DNA from: Colius striatus
Taxonomy: Eukaryota > Chordata > Aves > Coliiformes > Coliidae
Assembly (NCBI RefSeq): GCF_028858725.1
Contig: NC_084760.1
Location: forward strand, 57,933,367 to 57,997,366
DNA: 64,000 bases
Reading direction: 5' to 3'
A program made the position numbers and the translations under genes. This document shows positions 21,725-34,987 of the stretch, one piece after another. The notes under the pieces were generated by a model, which worked only from the letters and a program-made list of their open reading frames with translations, had not been told where the DNA came from and made no database searches. Positions within the stretch are counted from its first letter, which is position 1. The number at the start of each line of letters is the position of its first letter.

Positions 21725-24524
21725 GAATGGACAGATAGATATGCATATATGTATGTACCTAGATGAGCACATTCATGAGTGACTTGTAGGACTTAAATTA
21801 TCTCCTCAAGCAGATTCATTTGAAATAGACCAAGAGGTTGAAAGATTGTGAGGCTGAGAGATTGAGAGGAGGATCATTAACAGATTGAGACAGTGATTAC
21901 AGAAGCCTCATATTTAATGACACAAGAAAAAAAAAATCATTAAAAAATGAATCTCTGCCAGCCATACAAGAACAGATTCATTTTTGGGGGTGCGATTGCA
22001 CATACAGTATTGATTGTAATTACATATTTGCCTGCAACAGGATTGCCTTAGCCCTGATTTTAGTCCTTGCTTGGCGATTTGCCTGGAATAGTACAATGAA
22101 GAGTATATTCAAACAAGAAAAATGTTACCTATGTCATTTGGCATCTAGGCGTTTGCAGCAAATATTTGTGCTGATAAAAGGGAGGGAGGGAAACTGCAGG
22201 GTTTTCAAAAGGGACAATAAAAATCCTTTTTCTTTTGAAAGCTATGATAATTAATCTTAAAACATTGTGAAAATACCTGCTGTGCAACAACATGATCCTG
22301 AAAGGTTTTACTTCAGCTGTGTGATGTGGACCCATATACACAATATACTGAAAAATAGAATTAAAACGGACCTTTTAGTACATTTATTTGCTGTTGCACA
22401 ACAGTAACTGTGTTTTTCCAACTCGAGGCACAAAGAAAGTGTAAGATGTTGAAAATGTAAATCAAGTAACCTTAAGGATCAAATCTTTTTGATTTGAGAA
22501 AGATGTATGCAACGTAATGAAAAAAAAGAATTAGCAGAACCCAGAAGAAAGCAGCTTATTTACAGTGATTAAACAATGCCCCTGAAAGCTGCAATTAAAG
22601 AGTTTGTTGCCTTTGAAACCATCTTTTCTGGATTGTTACTTTTTTCAATAAAAAACACATTTATATAGTTTCATAAGCTCATCTCTAGTTTGACAATCCA
22701 CATTAGCATCTGCTGTGATCACATCAAAGCAACCATAACAATCAGTTCAGTATCTTTTTCCTCCATCTTTCCTAAAATGCTAAGCAGCCACACCACCATC
22801 TTCCTTAACGTGAGCCCTACATTTGATTTATTTCTCATTACAGGTACAAGAGGAGTCTTTTTGTATTAAACACAACAATATAAAATATAAATACAGTGAA
22901 CACATGAGATGGGAAGTGTCATTCCTTATGTCGGGGCATATGACAGTAACACTGAGAAAAATGCTTTATAATATAAGATAGAACAGCAAACATCTCAGTA
23001 ATATTTCCCTTTTTCTTCTCAGCAGCCTAGAGCCCCATTCAGGGACTGCTGTTGGAGGAAACACTTCACTGATTCTGAAAAGATATATGACCCAAAATCA
23101 GGTCCATGAGTAAACAGTAATAATATATCACTCCTATGCAAACCCCCTTTCTCTGCATACCCCTGGACAGTTTAACAAGGAGGGCTGGAAAGAGAGAATG
23201 TAAAGAAGACAAAAGGCTTCACCAACATGGCACAGAGAACCATTCAGCAGACCTGGAGCTGAAGCCCAGGTTGGCTGACTCCCAGTCTAACCCTCTGTCT
23301 GCTACAGGGGGTTGCTAAGGACTTCCAAATATCCCTCCTTTTGTGGTTTGTCTTGTTTTGTTTTGTTTAAAAAAAAAAAAAAAAAAAAAACAGAACAGCC
23401 AAACCCCCCCAAAAAAACAAAGATCAAACTCTTCTAACAAAACCAAATCACTTTACAGGCCAAACACTAGGCATTGAATCCCTAGTTCCATGAATTTGAA
23501 TCCTTGAAGGAAAAAATTCTCCCTTTCATCTCTCAGTAGCACCCACTGAATTCATTGCAGCTGGCAGGCTGAGCAGTCTTTGAAAGAAGATCCAAGGAAC
23601 CTGGCTGCTTTGCAGGGTGATGAAAGATCTCCCAAAATGTCCTGAAAGAGAACTTTGTCCTGATGTCCTTTTTCCAGTGCTCCTTTCCCTACTATTATGT
23701 TGTCATCAGTTGCCCATATGGGTGCTGTCTTCCCAAGATCAGAGGTGATTCTCTTTCAGGGGATGGTGAAATGGTTCTGCTTTCACATACAGGCACAATC
23801 TCCTGGTGCAGCCATTCATCCAGAATTACAATAGCCTGCTTTCCTCCATGACATAGCTCAGTTGAAATCACAGTTTTGTTAAAACTGTGCAGGCTGCAGG
23901 CTCCCAAAGTAATATGAAGGGCATAATGTATCTATAATTAGTGTCAATAAAAAAAAAAAGATATCATTCTTTATGGGCATTTTTTGGGAGTTAGCCAATT
24001 GTTCAGAGTGTATGCTCTTTGCAAGAAGAGACCTCTATTTTAAAGTTATGGGGAGGAGAATTTTGCTCTAGTAATTTTAATCATATTATACTCTGATTAA
24101 GCAGAAAAGCTACTGATTTCTGACAGTGGGAAGATAGGTGTCTTTTTTTTTTTTTCTTTTCAGTTAAATAACTCCTGAGCACTGAAAATGCTGAAGAGCA
24201 TGTTGGATATTTCCCACTAAACTCAAATAAATTAACACCTTGTGGGGAGGATACAAGGAGGCTGAAAATTGTTTGCACAAAGGCAAGTAAAGATGGAAGC
24301 ATGCCCCAGCTTCTCTCTCCAGTCCCAGGCTATAAGAGTGGCTGCAAATAGTACAAAGCATCTGTATGATGTTTATCTACCCCTTCCTTCCTACCTACAG
24401 AAGCATCGAGAGTGGTCTGGAGGCCCAGGGCTAGCAGTGGTCATGAAGGAGGTGCAAATTTGTGTAGAAGATCCTCTATCAAGTGACAGCAACTTACTGC
24501 ATTGTAACATATTTCACTGTTCAG
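21725..24524 (-). other. THEMIS: THEMIS intron 1, middle part
   Basis: Unique intronic sequence. It includes a 22-A run at 23369-23390 preceded by a TTTTG-rich stretch, possibly the decayed tail of an unrecognised retroposon. No exon or repeat family was identified. Confidence 0.7.
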
Positions 24525-24708
24525 GTGACGGAACAGTGGCACAGGCTGCCCAGAGGGGTTGTGGAGTCTCCTTCCTTGGAGGTCTTCAAGACCTGCCTGG
24601 ACATGTTCCTATGCAACCTGATCTAGGTCGACCTGCTTCTGCAGGGTGGTTGGACTAGATGATCTCTAAAGGTCCCTTCCAACTCCTACCATTCTATGAT
24701 TCTATGAT
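24525..24708 (+). mobile_element. CR1 LINE 3' end fragment
   Basis: A short plus-strand CR1 tail. It runs from 'ggaacagtggcacaggctgc' through the end of the reverse-transcriptase ORF and the conserved 'ttggactagatgatctctaaagg' block to the terminal ATTCTATGATTCTATGAT. It is heavily 5'-truncated (~180 bp). Confidence 0.94.
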
Positions 24709-25617
24709 CTCTCTCTTATATGCCCTAAGCAACAAAAATCTGCAGGTTTGGTCAGTCTGAGACACAAATCCTCCAAGGAGTTCAGCTGCTGGATTGACAT
24801 GGAGGTAAACGCCCTTCAAAAGGCGCTGTGCAAAGAGGGCATCTTATCTTGATAATACCTAATGAGGCTGCAGAGGGTCTGATTTTTGCCAACTCAAAAC
24901 CATCAGAAAACAAAAGCTGTAAGATTTATCTCTTGCCATAGAAAGTCAAACTTTAAATGTCAAGTGCTTTAAGCCATTTCAATCATAATGGAATTTTTTT
25001 AAAAAAATTACTTCTGCAGTTTCTGATTTATTACAATTCTGATAGGTTTATAGCCTATTTCTTTTTTTAAACACTTTCTTCTGATTCTCATCTATCTGGA
25101 GGGCTTGTGCTCTGCATGTGGCAAGAGAGCTTTGTGCGTGCAGCACCCACTATAATGGAAAGAGTAAGTGAAACCACAGCTCCAAATGCAACATCTTTGA
25201 CCTTTTGTTTGGGTTTACCCACACAATTCAGAAATACTGCAGTGGTGAAGAGAATGCCAAAAGCTGCTTTTGAACAGCATTAGTCACTGTTTTAGCTGTT
25301 CATGCTTTATTTAGTTTTTTTCATTTTTCATTGCAATATTAATCAGTTTGACTTAAGGTATGTTTACTCGAGTGTATGTTTAACAGAAAGTCTGTGCTTT
25401 GTGGTCTGGGTTAAGACTGTGTTGTGGGATCAGGCCAGAGTGTTGAAGGTGAAGCCCAGAACTGGAAACATGTTTAAACCTCTTTCCTGACATCACAGCA
25501 TCCTGCCCCTTCACCAGAAACAGTGGACTAATGCCATGTGCCCTCATGCATAGATCACCAGGTACTGGAAGAAAACAAAAGCCTCACAAGAGCCTTGTAA
25601 CTCAGAAATAGTGCATG
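24709..25617 (-). other. THEMIS: THEMIS intron 1 between two CR1 copies
   Basis: Unique sequence with no recognised exon or repeat. Confidence 0.7.
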
Positions 25618-26690
25618 ATCACAGAATGGCAAGGGTTGAAAAGGACCTCAAGAGATCATCTAGTCCAATCCCCCTGCTAAAGATGTACCTCAATAAGGTC
25701 ACACAGGAATGCATCTAAGTGGCTTTTTAAAAGCTCCAGAGAAGGAGACTCCACAACCTCCCTGGGCAGCCTATGTCAGGGCTCCTTCAACCTCACATAA
25801 AAGAAGTTTTTCCTCACATTCAAGTGGAATTTCTTGTGCTCCAACTTGTGCCTATTACCCCTTGTCCTATCACTGGACACTACAGAAAGAAGACTTGCCC
25901 CATCCTATTGACATTTGTCCTTTGGGTATTTCAAACATTAATAAGATCCTCCCTCAGTCTTCTCTTCTCTAGGCTAAACGGTCCCAGTTCCCACAGCCTT
26001 TGCTCATAAGAAATATGTTCCAATTCCCTGATCATCTTAGTGGCCCTATGCTGGACTCTCTCCAGAAGTTCTCTGTCTCTCTTGAGTTGAGGAGCCCAGA
26101 ACTGGACACAAGATTCCAGATGAGGCCTCAACAGCACAGAGCACAGGGGAAGGAGAACCCTCCTTGACCTGCTGGCCACACTCTTCTTGATGCATTCCAG
26201 GATGCCATTGGCCTTCTTGACCATGAAGGCACATTGCTGGCGCATGTTTAGTTTGCTGTCCACCAGAACTCCCAGGTCTCTCTCTGCACAGCTTCTCTTC
26301 AGCAGTTCGACCCCCAGTCTGTACTGGTGCATGGGGTTGTTCTTCCCCAGGTGCAGGACTCTGCACTTGCTGTTGTTGAACCTCATGAGGTTCCTCTCTG
26401 CTCAACTCTCAAGCCGGTCGAGATCCCGCTGAATGGCAGCACAGCCTTCTGGGGAATCAGCCAGTCCTCCCAGTTTGGTGTCATCAGCCAACTTGCTGAT
26501 GGTACACTCTGTCCCATCATCCAGGTCATTGATGAAGATGTTGAATAAGAATGACCCCAGAACTGATTCCTGTGAAACCCCACAGGCCACAGTTCTCCAA
26601 CTTGACTCTGCCATTGATCACCACCCTCTGGGCTCTGTCATTCAGCCAGTTCCATCTCACCATCCAATCATCTGACCCACACTTTCTGAG
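25618..26690 (-). mobile_element. CR1 LINE, 5'-truncated, ~1.07 kb
   Basis: A minus-orientation CR1 with its 3' end at the left (cacagaatggcaagggttg). The reverse-transcriptase C-terminal half is readable at 25931-26386 ([52 protein letters not shown]) and at 26402-26614 ([20 protein letters not shown], then ADDTKLGG, which retains the catalytic Asp-Asp). The two pieces are in different frames. The 5' end is truncated within the fingers/palm region near 26690. Confidence 0.95.
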
Positions 26691-26999
26691 CTAGGAGGAT
26701 GTTAAGGGAAACAATGTTAATGGGAGACAGGTCATGGGTTTGTGTATCATAAGACCTTTATCCCAGGATCTTCCCTCCTCTGCAATTTGCTATAATTGAG
26801 CCCTTATCTTCCCAGAGCCCAAGTTTGTGAAAAATTGGTATTTTGGTATTTTTATAGGATGGTAGGTTCCTGTGTAGGGAAATGCAGACCTCCTCTTCGC
26901 ATACTTGGAGGCCCAAGGGCCACAGTAGCTGGAGAGTCCTCTCCACTGTAGGAAACTAGCATGCTATGGGCAGCTCCTGCAATCCAATGCAGGGGTTAC
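26691..26999 (-). other. THEMIS: Spacer between two CR1 copies in THEMIS intron 1
   Basis: About 310 bp of unique sequence with nothing recognised. Confidence 0.7.
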
Positions 27000-28095
27000 A
27001 GAACCATAGAATCATTATGGTTGGAAAAGATCTTTAAGATCATTGAGTCCAACCACTAACTGCACACTGCTATGTCCATCGCTAAACTAAACCATATCCC
27101 TCAGCATCTCATCTATATGTCTTTTGAATATGTCTAGGAATGGTAACTTCACCACCTCTATGGGCAGCCCGTTCCAATGCTTAGTAATCCTCTTTGTGAA
27201 AAAGTTCTTCCTAATGTCTAATCTAAACCTCACCTGGCACAACTCGAGGCCATTTCTTCATGTCCTATCATTCATTACTATAGAGAAGAGATCAAACCCC
27301 AAGTCACTACAACTCCCCTTCGGGTAGCTGTAGAGAGTGAAATATATCTCCTCTCAGCCTCTTCTTCCCCAGACTAAACATCCCCAGCTCCCTCAGCTGC
27401 TCCTCACAAGACTCATTCTCCAGACCCTTCACCAGTTTTGTTGCCTGTCTCTGGACATGCTCCATCACCTTGATGTCTTTCTTGTAGTGAGGAGCCCAAA
27501 ACTGAACACAGCACTCAAGGCGCAGACTCACCAGTGCTGAGTACAAGGGGAAAATCACTTCCTTGGTCCTGCTGGTCACACTATTTCTGATACAAGCCAG
27601 GATGTCATTGGCCTTGTTGGCCACCTGGGCACACTGCTGGCTCATATTCAGCCACTGTTGATTAACACCCTCAGGTCTTTTTCTACCAGACAGCTTTCCA
27701 GACACTTTGCTCCAGGCTTGTAGCCTTGCCTGGGATTGTTGTGGCCCAAGTGAATTTGTTGAATTTCATACAATTGGCCTCTGCCCATCAATCCAGCCTG
27801 ACCAGGTCCTTCTGAAGAGCTTTCCTGCCCTCAAGCAGATCTCTGCTCCCATCCAGTTTGGAGAGATCAGCAAATTTACTGAGGGTGCAGTTAATCTCCT
27901 TGTTGAGGTCTTTGGTAAAGATGTTAAACAAAACAAGCCCCAACACTGAACCCTGGGGAACATCAATGGCGACCTGCCCCAACTGGATTTATCTGCATTT
28001 ACTATGACTCTCTGGGCCCAGCTATGCAGCCAGTTTTGCACCCATCTCAGGGTAGGCCCATCCAAGCCTTGAGCAGCTAGCATTGACCCCTGTGT
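27000..28095 (-). mobile_element. CR1 LINE, 5'-truncated, ~1.1 kb, inactive
   Basis: A minus-orientation CR1 with its 3' end at the left (agaaccatagaatcattatggttgg). Reverse-transcriptase fragments lie at 27307-27705 ([46 protein letters not shown]) and ~27788-28060 ([20 protein letters not shown], then FADLSKLDG, where the second catalytic Asp is replaced). The copy is frame-broken. Its 5' breakpoint is near 28095. It follows the previous CR1 in the same orientation but is more diverged and of a different subfamily type, judging by its 3' tail. Confidence 0.94.
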
Positions 28096-29947
28096 CAAGA
28101 CAAGCCAGTCAGTTTGGGTATTCTGCCCACTTCCTATGCTATCCTGGCCTGAGAGGCCTGAAACTGAAAGACAATGCTCACAAGAAGATCCTGAAAACAG
28201 TTTTGTCCTCAGCACCAGTTACCCAGGGTCAGATTTTCTCACTGTATTTGGATGAGTCATCCCACTGAGGGCAGCAGTATGAACAAAATGAACAATATTT
28301 GACCCATAAAAGTCAGTTTTTGTTCTCATATTGCATTCACTGAAGGGCATTTACCTTCTTGATCAGAATAAAACATGTTTTTGAAGTGACTTGGACAAGT
28401 ACAAGAGAGTTTCAGTGGTACATATTAATAGAGAAAATTTACCAACATGTTCCAAGTACTGATCACAAAAGAGAATCCAAACTCTCTGTTATTCCATCTG
28501 TATCTAGGGCTCTCTCTCCTAACTGCTCAATCAAGTGGAAGGGAAATAGCTGTGTTCAGGGGAAAAAAAAAACCTTCAATTTTTACATATGGGTTTGGCT
28601 TCTATTTCTGAAAAAAATGAGACAAATTAGCAAGTGCAAACACTATACCACAAATTTCACCAATTTCATGTGCAATTCTCCCTTTGGCATGTACTCAACT
28701 GAGAGTCCACCCAGTAAATACAGAAGTCATTTTTATTGATCTTCCACCTCTAAGAAACACAACTCTAATTATCTTCATCAAATCTGTTCAAAGCTGTACA
28801 TGCTTTAGCCTCTGTTTAGATTGTCTTTTTTCTTTTTATAAGAAAAAGTGCCTTATTAATGCTGAAGAGGCAGCTTGCTTGTTTTGTTCATACATATTAC
28901 AGACCACATATACTCACCAGCTTTTCACACTGTTAAGAGAGCAGAATTTATTCTTTCAGGGTTGGCTTAAAACCAGTAAAAGCTCATTTCATTCTACACA
29001 ATCGTTTTCTAACTATTAATGTTGAGAGCAATTTCTTCTCTAAATGAGGACTTGGGACAACTGAGACTTAATACAGAAGGACTCTTCTTCTATATAGTTT
29101 GCCTAATTGCAGTTATGAGGTTAATAGCACTTTTTGTAAATAGTTCCAGTGCTCTGCTGCTGGCCAGCCAAACCCATTGCTCTCCTGAAAAGCTCATAGA
29201 AGAACATACTAAAAAGATGCTGTTTCTCAGTAACAGATGCAGAAAGGGTGAAAGTGAAACTGCAGAGAGAGTGAGCAGACATGTATACGCAGCCAGCAAA
29301 GAGGAGCCAAGAAGAACCGTGAGCCTAAGCGTGTTCATGTTCTTCATGGTTCACCAAAGAGAGTTTTGAAATGAACTATTCATGTTCACTACAGAAGAAG
29401 CAGATCCAAAAGGATTTTTCTTTTGGCACTGCCTTTCAGGCAGCTGTCAGAGAGCACTGAATGTCTGCCCAGAGTAGGGATCTCCACCTGGCAATACTGA
29501 GCATCTAGAAGTCACTTTGATCTGGAAGGGTGTTAACCAGGGGTGCATGTGTGACCCCACTGTTGTCTCTTCCCATCATCTTCTCCCTGTGTGGAGAGAC
29601 CTGGCACTTTTCAGAGCCCTGGAAGAAGGAGCAGAGTGGAGCACCACATTCAAAATGTCTGCTTCACTGCACTCGGAACCTGCAGAGGTGGAGGCTGTTA
29701 GCCTACAGATTCCTTCTCAGCAGAGAAAGAGTACACAGTATAAGCTTTTCTGATGAGTTTCCCAGGTCTGTCATAAAAAGGAGGTGTCCTGGCCCTGCAA
29801 ATACACAAGTGTTGCTCTTGAAAAGCAGAAATGCAGAGAGGAGCTACCAGCTCTCCTGGTACTGTGGCAATTCCTAGTCCTTGGGGTCTGAATCTCATTA
29901 CTGATGTGTGCATCTAACTTTAGGGGAATAAAAAAACCAAAAAGGCA
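28096..29947 (-). other. THEMIS: THEMIS intron 1, unique stretch
   Basis: No exon or transposon recognised on the THEMIS strand. A donor-like CTTCTTGATC/TTTACC context near 28350 (minus strand) does not belong to an open, THEMIS-like exon. Confidence 0.7.
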
Positions 29948-30061
29948 ATGTGGGATTTCGTCAGCCAGGAGTACAAACTGCTGACAACAGCCACTGTTCG
30001 GTTTCTCCTGCTTCTGCTTTTGCTATTGCTACAGCTGCAGCAGGGCACGGAAGTCCACCAG
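29948..30061 (+). CDS. Possible leader/anchor exon of an unknown plus-strand gene
   Basis: An open segment of 38 codons starting at an ATG in a fair initiation context (GGCAATGT) and ending exactly at a strong donor, CAG followed by GTGAGA. The product would be a short polar N-terminus ([18 protein letters not shown]), then Phe and nine leucines, then [10 protein letters not shown]. That is the layout of a signal peptide or type-II anchor exon. The frame is open a further 8 lysine-rich codons upstream to a 'tttag' that could serve as an acceptor. It lies antisense inside THEMIS intron 1. No continuing exon was found in the next several kb of the plus strand and I do not recognise the protein. 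It may be chance. Confidence 0.25.
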
Positions 30062-30280
30062 GTGAGAAAAATATGCTGTATGAAACAGATATAACAATAA
30101 GATACCTAGGTCTCGAAAGGTAAATATTTCTTAAGAACATACTTATCTGAACCCTAAGTAGTCTCTGATTTGTTACTTTAATCTGCTAATGTTTTGAACC
30201 TAGAGTGCTGCCTTTTGTGGATGTTGTGGGACAGCATTCAGAGATAATTGGAGCCTTGGCTTCCAGTTATGTGGCCATTA

Positions 30281-30384
30281 TGCAACTTGATCTAGATTGA
30301 CCTGCTTCTGCAGGGGGATTGGACTAGATGATCCCTAAAGATCTCTTCTAATCTTGCCATTCTACGATTCTATGATTCTGTGAT
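30281..30384 (+). mobile_element. CR1 LINE 3' end fragment (~100 bp)
   Basis: A plus-strand CR1 tail: 'gcaacttgatctagattgacctgcttctgcaggggg', 'ttggactagatgatccctaaag' and the terminal ATTCTACGATTCTATGATTCTGTGAT. Only the last ~100 bp of the element are present, and the tail units are slightly decayed. Confidence 0.92.
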
Positions 30385-33300
30385 TTCTATTTAGGTGGAA
30401 CAAAAATGGAAAGGCTGAGAGTAGGGAACATGCCTAGTGGCAAGAAACACCAGTAGAATGGATGCTTTGAGTAGTTCTACATTTTTCACAATTAAAGTCT
30501 GACACTTTTTACTGTCCTGCCACAGTTAAATTAAGATTGCAGAATATTAAATTCAATTACCCATAAAATAATTATATCAGTATTAAAACAGGCATAATTT
30601 TTGCAACATATGGATGAAAGCCCATACTTGCATGTTATCTGTAAAAATCAGTGATCATACAGTACTTAGCTCACTAAGCATCAATATTTACTGAAATGTT
30701 CAGAGAAAAATATTCAATCAATCAAACTCGTTTCCAATGAAGTTTCAGCAGTTTAATTTTTTAATAACATATTTTAATGAGCTATTAAATTGTCATGTAC
30801 TTCAGCCTGTACTGTAGTTCCTCTCTAATCAGTGCTGATTACCAAGATATTTGGATCTGGAAAACTTACTCTCACTTTATTATCAGCCTTCTTATTCCCA
30901 TCAGAGATTCAACAGCCCAATTTCTGTAGCAATGATATTATGACTGCAGAGCCCAAAACAACTGCCCTAAGGATCATCTCTGGAATTTGCAGAACCCCTC
31001 TCTCCTTTCATCTGTGTTTCTGTTTTCAAAACAGGGATAATAATAATTTCCCTAATTCTATATGGTCCTTTGAGTGTGATGAATGAAAAGCACTTTAGAA
31101 GAAATCAGGGCTATTACTAAAAGTCCATGTTTCTGACTCTGCACAGTGTTGGACAGTCGTAGGTGGTGACTGCAGGCTGGGATCTGACTATGCAACCACA
31201 CACTGCTGGAGGGAAAGGGGAGTGGAAACATGGGAGTATGAACAAGCACCTTGGTTATCCTGCCTGAGGCAAATTGGATAAGATTTCCACCAACCCCAAA
31301 GTCCAGGTGTAGCATGAGAAACACCGATATTGTGCCAGGGAAACCTGTTTCTGCTTCAAACCAGGAACAGAGAGGTGAACAAGAAAACAGCAAAAGTTCA
31401 ACTGCCTATAGCTTCTCTACCTGAAACTATTCTGGATGGAAACAGCATCTATTAAGTCCTGACAATTTGCAGTTTGGGGAGCTACAGTCACATAAATCAC
31501 AATTCCATTAGTAGCAGCAAGAACATATTTATTTTATAGGTCAGTAGAGAGACTATTGGTGGAACAGGTGCACACAGCATATGTTTTCAACTTAGTCTCC
31601 ACCAGGATCTGCAATAGGCAGGCTTCTGTCTAAAAAGAGAGACCTAGGCTGCGTTTGATGCTACATGAATATGAAGGCAAAATGGGATCTTTCAGAGCTT
31701 TTACCTTGCCCAAGGGCAAGCAAATCCCTACTCTTCTCTTGGAGCTTGGCTTTGCAGCTTCTGATTAAATACCTTACTACACGGAAAAAAATTACATCCA
31801 TCCTTACACAGACATATAGCATTGTGCCCTCTATGTTTCCAGAGGTACTGAAACTCTGTCAAGAGCTGTGAGGCTAGTTTGCAAGTCTCATATTTATTTA
31901 TATAATCATCTACACCTAAGTGCAGTGTGTGCAAAATGTTGCTTCCAAATAGAGTAAATGAAGATTTTCATCCCCACAGCAGAGAGTGCAGCACAGAAGA
32001 ACAGTGAATGAATTAAACTCCATCATCTCCTTAGCACCTAGGTAACTACAGCCTTCATTGGTTGCTGCTGCAGCTTTAATGTGACAGCTCTAAAGGATTT
32101 AGCAGATCATTATTTATTCCAGTAGCCATTCTATGTACCTGGTTCAGCTGTCATTGAGAAACCTTGTACTTTTCTTCTGGGGTTGTGGAGAAGGGAATAT
32201 ACACATAATATACATAAGTAGAAATCCTCACTATTTTAAGTTCTTACATGAGAAAATTATTCAACCTTTGTGACTACCAGTTTCAAACAATCCCAAGTGA
32301 TACTTTAAAAATAAATATTTCTATCTGCATGTTGTGATGAGAGTGGTTAGATTCCTATGAAGTTCAACTCTATAAATCCATTAATCCAAGGACTCAGCTG
32401 ACCAGACCTACTTCATACCTGACTGGGAGCCGCTACCAGTGCAGCTCTGATTTCATCCTTGCAAGTACAACAATAAACCTGTGTTCCTCATCAATGGACC
32501 TGCCATTACCTGCAACATGATTGCTGGTGTACCATATGTGGTAAGAGAAATGAAAAGGGCAGGGAGATCTGCCCGAGAAAGGACTAAATTCCTAATGGAA
32601 ATTCAAAGTGCACAAAGGTCCACTCTCCTGTTTAGCAATATAACATGAGTTACTTCAGGCTCTCGATTAAGCACTACTTTCACTTCAGAAAATGCAATAT
32701 AAATCACAATGCAATCACAGAACAGCATGTTCACCCCTGCTGCCAGGTATGAAGGGGAGTAAAATGTTCAGGAAAGATTTGACAAGGACAGAGATTACAG
32801 GGAGGGAAGAAAGAAGGGAGAGAGAGAAAGGGAGAGCCTGGCTCAAGAAGATCTTTTGTAGCCCTAGACCCTGCAAACCTCTCAGGAACAGAGTTCCTCG
32901 AGTGTCTCAAGCTTCCTCTGAAGGAAGGAAGGAAAGAAGGAGAGGAACCAACACAAGCCTGATAGTGGACATTGGGATTTCTAGGTACTTGCAAATAGTC
33001 TGGAGACATGCTGACTGTGAAAGGCAAGAGCCAAGTAGCACATCTGTATCAGCCTTGCTCATTTTGTGAGCAAGAAACACCTGCATGTATGCTACTGCTG
33101 TGTCTAGCTTGCTGGTAGAAACACCAATGAGTGCAGTTGAGAGGAAGCCACCAGGAGCAGAGGACAGGAAGAGGTAGGGCTGCTGAAGACTGAAGCAGCA
33201 TCAGAGCAGCACACAGGCTCATGTTTTTCATGCAAACATTCCTGGGTCACTAGAGCACATACCACTCCTTCCCAAGGCTGTGCAGCCTCTTTTGTTATAG

Positions 33301-34987
33301 ACAGCCATCAGCTAACAGCCTTTTTCTCTCACGTGCGAGGACATCTGTGGGCCAAGTCTCCACTTCTTTTTTTCTCCTCGTATGGAAGGGTTTACACAGT
33401 AAATAGACACGTAAGCTAAAATATCCTGGCTCTAAAGACATTCTGGTGTGACTCTTACCATTCACTAGCAGCAGGACGCAGACTGTAGGAACTCAGAAAC
33501 CTGCTGACAGTTGGGCTATCATTTTATCATAATATTTGCATATACATATATATCTGACAGTACTTTGTGTAAATGTACATGCATACACATGTACATGCAC
33601 ATACAACTTTTATTTATATTATCTCTTCTTCCTAGCTGTGTGGAAAGAGACAAATATGGTGTCTACTCCAATTTAAGAAAGAGATTTTCCAGTTTTTAGT
33701 TTAAATTCTACTCTTCACGACTTAGGTAGTAGCCTCTTATCTAGAACTTACTTCAAGTTCCTGGGCCAGTTTAAAATGTGAAACTTGAACAGGTCACTTA
33801 AAGGTTGGAAAAAAACACATTTTCAAAAGTTTCTGGTAATTTCTGACCCAGATTGTTTCCCAGAATGTTTTTCTGTGTTTCATGTGTCTTACATAGTTTC
33901 CAGAGCAGCCAGGATGGGCAACCAGGAGAACATGGACAGTATACCACCATCACAGCTTAAGTGTGCCCTTTCCTGTTTTCACTCAAGAGACTGTTCCCAT
34001 GGAGGGAAGAATCACCAGCTCTGATAACAGCTGCTAATTGGAACTCAGGTTTTCCGTGGCCACAACTAATGGTGACCACCTCCTCTCTCCTCCTGTGGAG
34101 AGCATGAAGCAGCATGGAGATTATTAGATTAACATAAAGACAGATATTGTGGATCTCGAAGCAGGTATTTAGCTGAAGCTGAGGCAGGCTTCAGCTCATT
34201 TGATGAAGCCCTCTCTGTTTTATATAGTGTGACTTCAAACTTTTCCTTACAGTGGCAGGGAAGTACTTTTATTTTCCTAGACTGACACATGAGCTTGACA
34301 TGGTGTTTTCACTGTCATTAAGCAAAGTCCATACCCCGACCAAGTATAGAAGTTTTCCCTCCAGTGTAAGCCTCTTTACCATACTTCCACTGCATTTTGT
34401 GTGCAAGTAGAGCCCAGTACTAAAAACATAAAGCAAGTAAAGCCAGTAAAATATTGCCCCTGTGATGTTCCTGTCTGTCTCATACCCATCCATTTGTGCT
34501 GTTACAACACCCAAAATATCCCCAAATGCAGTGCAGAACTACAGGAAAACCTTATGGTCCCCCTCATGATCACTTTCCAGAGCAGATGGTTATTTCTGAG
34601 ACAGAGAGCATCTCTATATCTTAGCCCAGACAGCAGATCTAGCTTTAATAGATTAACCTCTGTGAAGTGATTTGCATATACTGGGTTGATGTCTCTGTGT
34701 GACTGCAAAGCAATTTCATGACTCATTCCAGTAGTCTTTTCAGGATACAATGTGGACTGACTATAGCTCCTTCCTCACTGCGTCCTTCATCCCCGTGAGA
34801 AGACCAGACCAAAGATATTTCCAAAGCCATTGATCATTACACTGGTTTTTCAAAGGGAAAATTGCAACTAATTAGAGGACAATTCTGTCCGTGTCCTCCC
34901 TCTGCCTCCCACACACCCCAGTCCCAACTGGGACCTGATGTCAAAGACGAACTTGCAAAGCCCTGCCAGAAAGTGCCCGATGCTCAC
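30385..34987 (-). other. THEMIS: THEMIS intron 1, exon-1-proximal part
   Basis: About 4.6 kb of mostly unique sequence. Purine-rich low-complexity patches lie at ~32795-32840 and ~32920-32945. A stretch at ~32340-32530 contains 'caacaataaacctgtgttcctcatc', which looks like the polyadenylation/U5 end of a retroviral LTR; it is uncertain. No coding exon of THEMIS was found. Confidence 0.65.

Noticed and set aside
28350..28440. Minus-strand donor-like AAG|GTAAAT considered as THEMIS exon 1
   Set aside because: The preceding frame has an early stop and no similarity to the THEMIS N-terminus; the true exon 1 was found at 34988-35078.
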